DNA from: Bradyrhizobium zhanjiangense
GTDB lineage: Bacteria > Pseudomonadota > Alphaproteobacteria > Rhizobiales > Xanthobacteraceae
Assembly (NCBI RefSeq): GCF_004114935.1
Contig: NZ_CP022221.1
Span: 8,019,001 to 8,083,000, forward strand
Length of the DNA: 64,000 nt
Direction: 5' to 3'
Positions 63,321-64,000 of the stretch are shown here, one piece after another (the stretch's first letter is position 1; every line of letters begins with the position of its first letter). Both the position numbers and the translations under genes were made by a program. Under the pieces are notes generated by a model that did not search any database, was not told the origin of the DNA, and saw nothing but the letters and a program-made list of their open reading frames with translations.

Positions 63321-64000
63321 TCAGGCCCAGTACCATTCGCGGATGTTCCAGCAGTTGATGGAGGTGTTGATGTTGGGACGGAAGCCTTGCAGCCCCTCCT
63401 TGACGCCCTCGGCAATGAACCCCTGAAACAGCGGCAGGATGGCGAGATCGTTACGGATCAGCTTCTGCAGCTCGCCATAGGTCGCCTTGCGCTGTGACAG
63501 ATCGAACTGCTTGGCGCCTTCGGCGAGCAGCCGATCGGCCTCCGCGCTCTGGTACTGATAGGTGTTGTAGCCGCGGCCGCCTTTGGCGGGAATGGAGCCC
63601 GAGCCGAAGCGCGGCGTCACGTCGGGGTCGCTGCCCAACATGAAATTCACGCCCACGATCACCGAGTTGAACTTCGACTGCTGCCAGAAGTCGCCCCAGA
63701 TCACGGCCGCCGGCATGTTGTTGACGCGCATCGCAGCGCCGATCGCACGCCAGTCCTGGATCAGAAGCTGCTGGGTCTGCTCGCGCACCGCGTTGCCTGA
63801 CGTCGTGGAGTTGGCGAATTCGAGCTTGACGCCGCCCTTCTCGCGAATGCCTCCGGAGCCGCGAACCCATCCGGCGGCATCGAGCAGCGCGTTGGCCTTG
63901 GCCGGATCGTATTTATGCTGCGGCAGTCCCTGTTGGAACGACCAGGCCTGCTGCGGCACGAAGCTCTCGGTCTGCTTGGGCAATCCGTAATTGAGCGCAT
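63321..64000 (-). CDS. Dipeptide-type ABC substrate-binding protein, 5' end outside the window
   Basis: The frame is open to the last base, so the N-terminus lies outside; about 226 residues of the C-terminal part are visible. They show the SBP_bac_5 (DppA-like) features YDPAKANALLDAAGW, the GDFWQQSKFNSVI region and a final LPLFQGF...NIREWYWA. It is the first visible gene of the dipeptide-type operon, so it probably binds the ligand that the flavoenzyme and reductase then convert. Confidence 0.92.
   Translation of the reverse strand, partial: ALNYGLPKQTESFVPQQAWSFQQGLPQHKYDPAKANALLDAAGWVRGSGGIREKGGVKLEFANSTTSGNAVREQTQQLLIQDWRAIGAAMRVNNMPAAVIWGDFWQQSKFNSVIVGVNFMLGSDPDVTPRFGSGSIPAKGGRGYNTYQYQSAEADRLLAEGAKQFDLSQRKATYGELQKLIRNDLAILPLFQGFIAEGVKEGLQGFRPNINTSINCWNIREWYWA

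Overview
The window is high-GC alphaproteobacterial chromosome, most likely Bradyrhizobium. This is inferred from the gene content (a bacterioferritin gene behind an Irr-type iron control element, many ABC uptake systems, intracellular PHB depolymerase, cyclase-AAA-TPR regulator) and from dense intergenic palindromic repeats of the kinds common in that genus. It is ordinary chromosome: I see no rRNA, tRNA, CRISPR array, prophage, transposase or origin.

Layout. 1-7.3 kb: end of a DUF4403 gene, a four-gene polyamine-type ABC uptake operon (ATPase, binding protein, two permeases), then a lone branched-chain-amino-acid-type binding protein. 7.4-12 kb: PRC-barrel protein, a Ser/Gly-rich protein, an OmpR/EnvZ-type two-component pair, a zinc-ribbon protein and a small lytic transglycosylase. 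12.1-17.1 kb: a TPP riboswitch followed by thiO-thiS-thiG-thiE-thiC, which supply the thiazole and pyrimidine halves of thiamin and join them. 17.2-24.7 kb: a frameshifted membrane-anchored gene, a Mug-type glycosylase, two GST-like genes, RidA, two tandem small secreted paralogs, a C-terminal J-domain protein and an SDR, separated by many repeats. One repeat (18606-18870) has 17-bp terminal inverted repeats and 10-bp flanking direct repeats, like a MITE.

25-31.4 kb: Fis-type HTH protein, a collagen-like protein with 31 uninterrupted Gly-X-Y triplets, DUF2277, a MetX-like hydrolase, a PPOX flavoprotein, the iron storage pair bfr/bfd with Irr-box-like palindromes, and small exported Gly-rich proteins. 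31.4-42.6 kb: MltB-type transglycosylase with ettA, a D-2-hydroxyacid dehydrogenase, an L,D-transpeptidase, two sulfurtransferases, and a VWA protein divergent from a YeaQ-like protein and a MoxR ATPase. 42.6-43.7 kb is a gene-free repeat block with nested perfect inverted repeats. 43.7-52.5 kb: GMC oxidoreductase, GNAT, SMP-30 lactonase-like protein, AraC-GyrI regulator, an enolase-superfamily enzyme, a GST and PHB depolymerase. 52.5-56.7 kb: a 1112-residue SAM-cyclase-AAA-TPR protein and a membrane protein. 57-64 kb, all minus strand: a dipeptide-type ABC operon that also encodes a D-amino-acid-oxidase-like flavoenzyme and a glyoxylate/hydroxypyruvate reductase-like enzyme; its binding-protein gene runs off the end.

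The best leads for something new are the MITE-like element, the folded repeat at 42.98-43.09 kb, the tandem small exported paralogs, the collagen-like protein, the Cys-extended Bfd, and the active-site-altered enolase-superfamily enzyme. I found no convincing undescribed multi-gene defence or mobile system.
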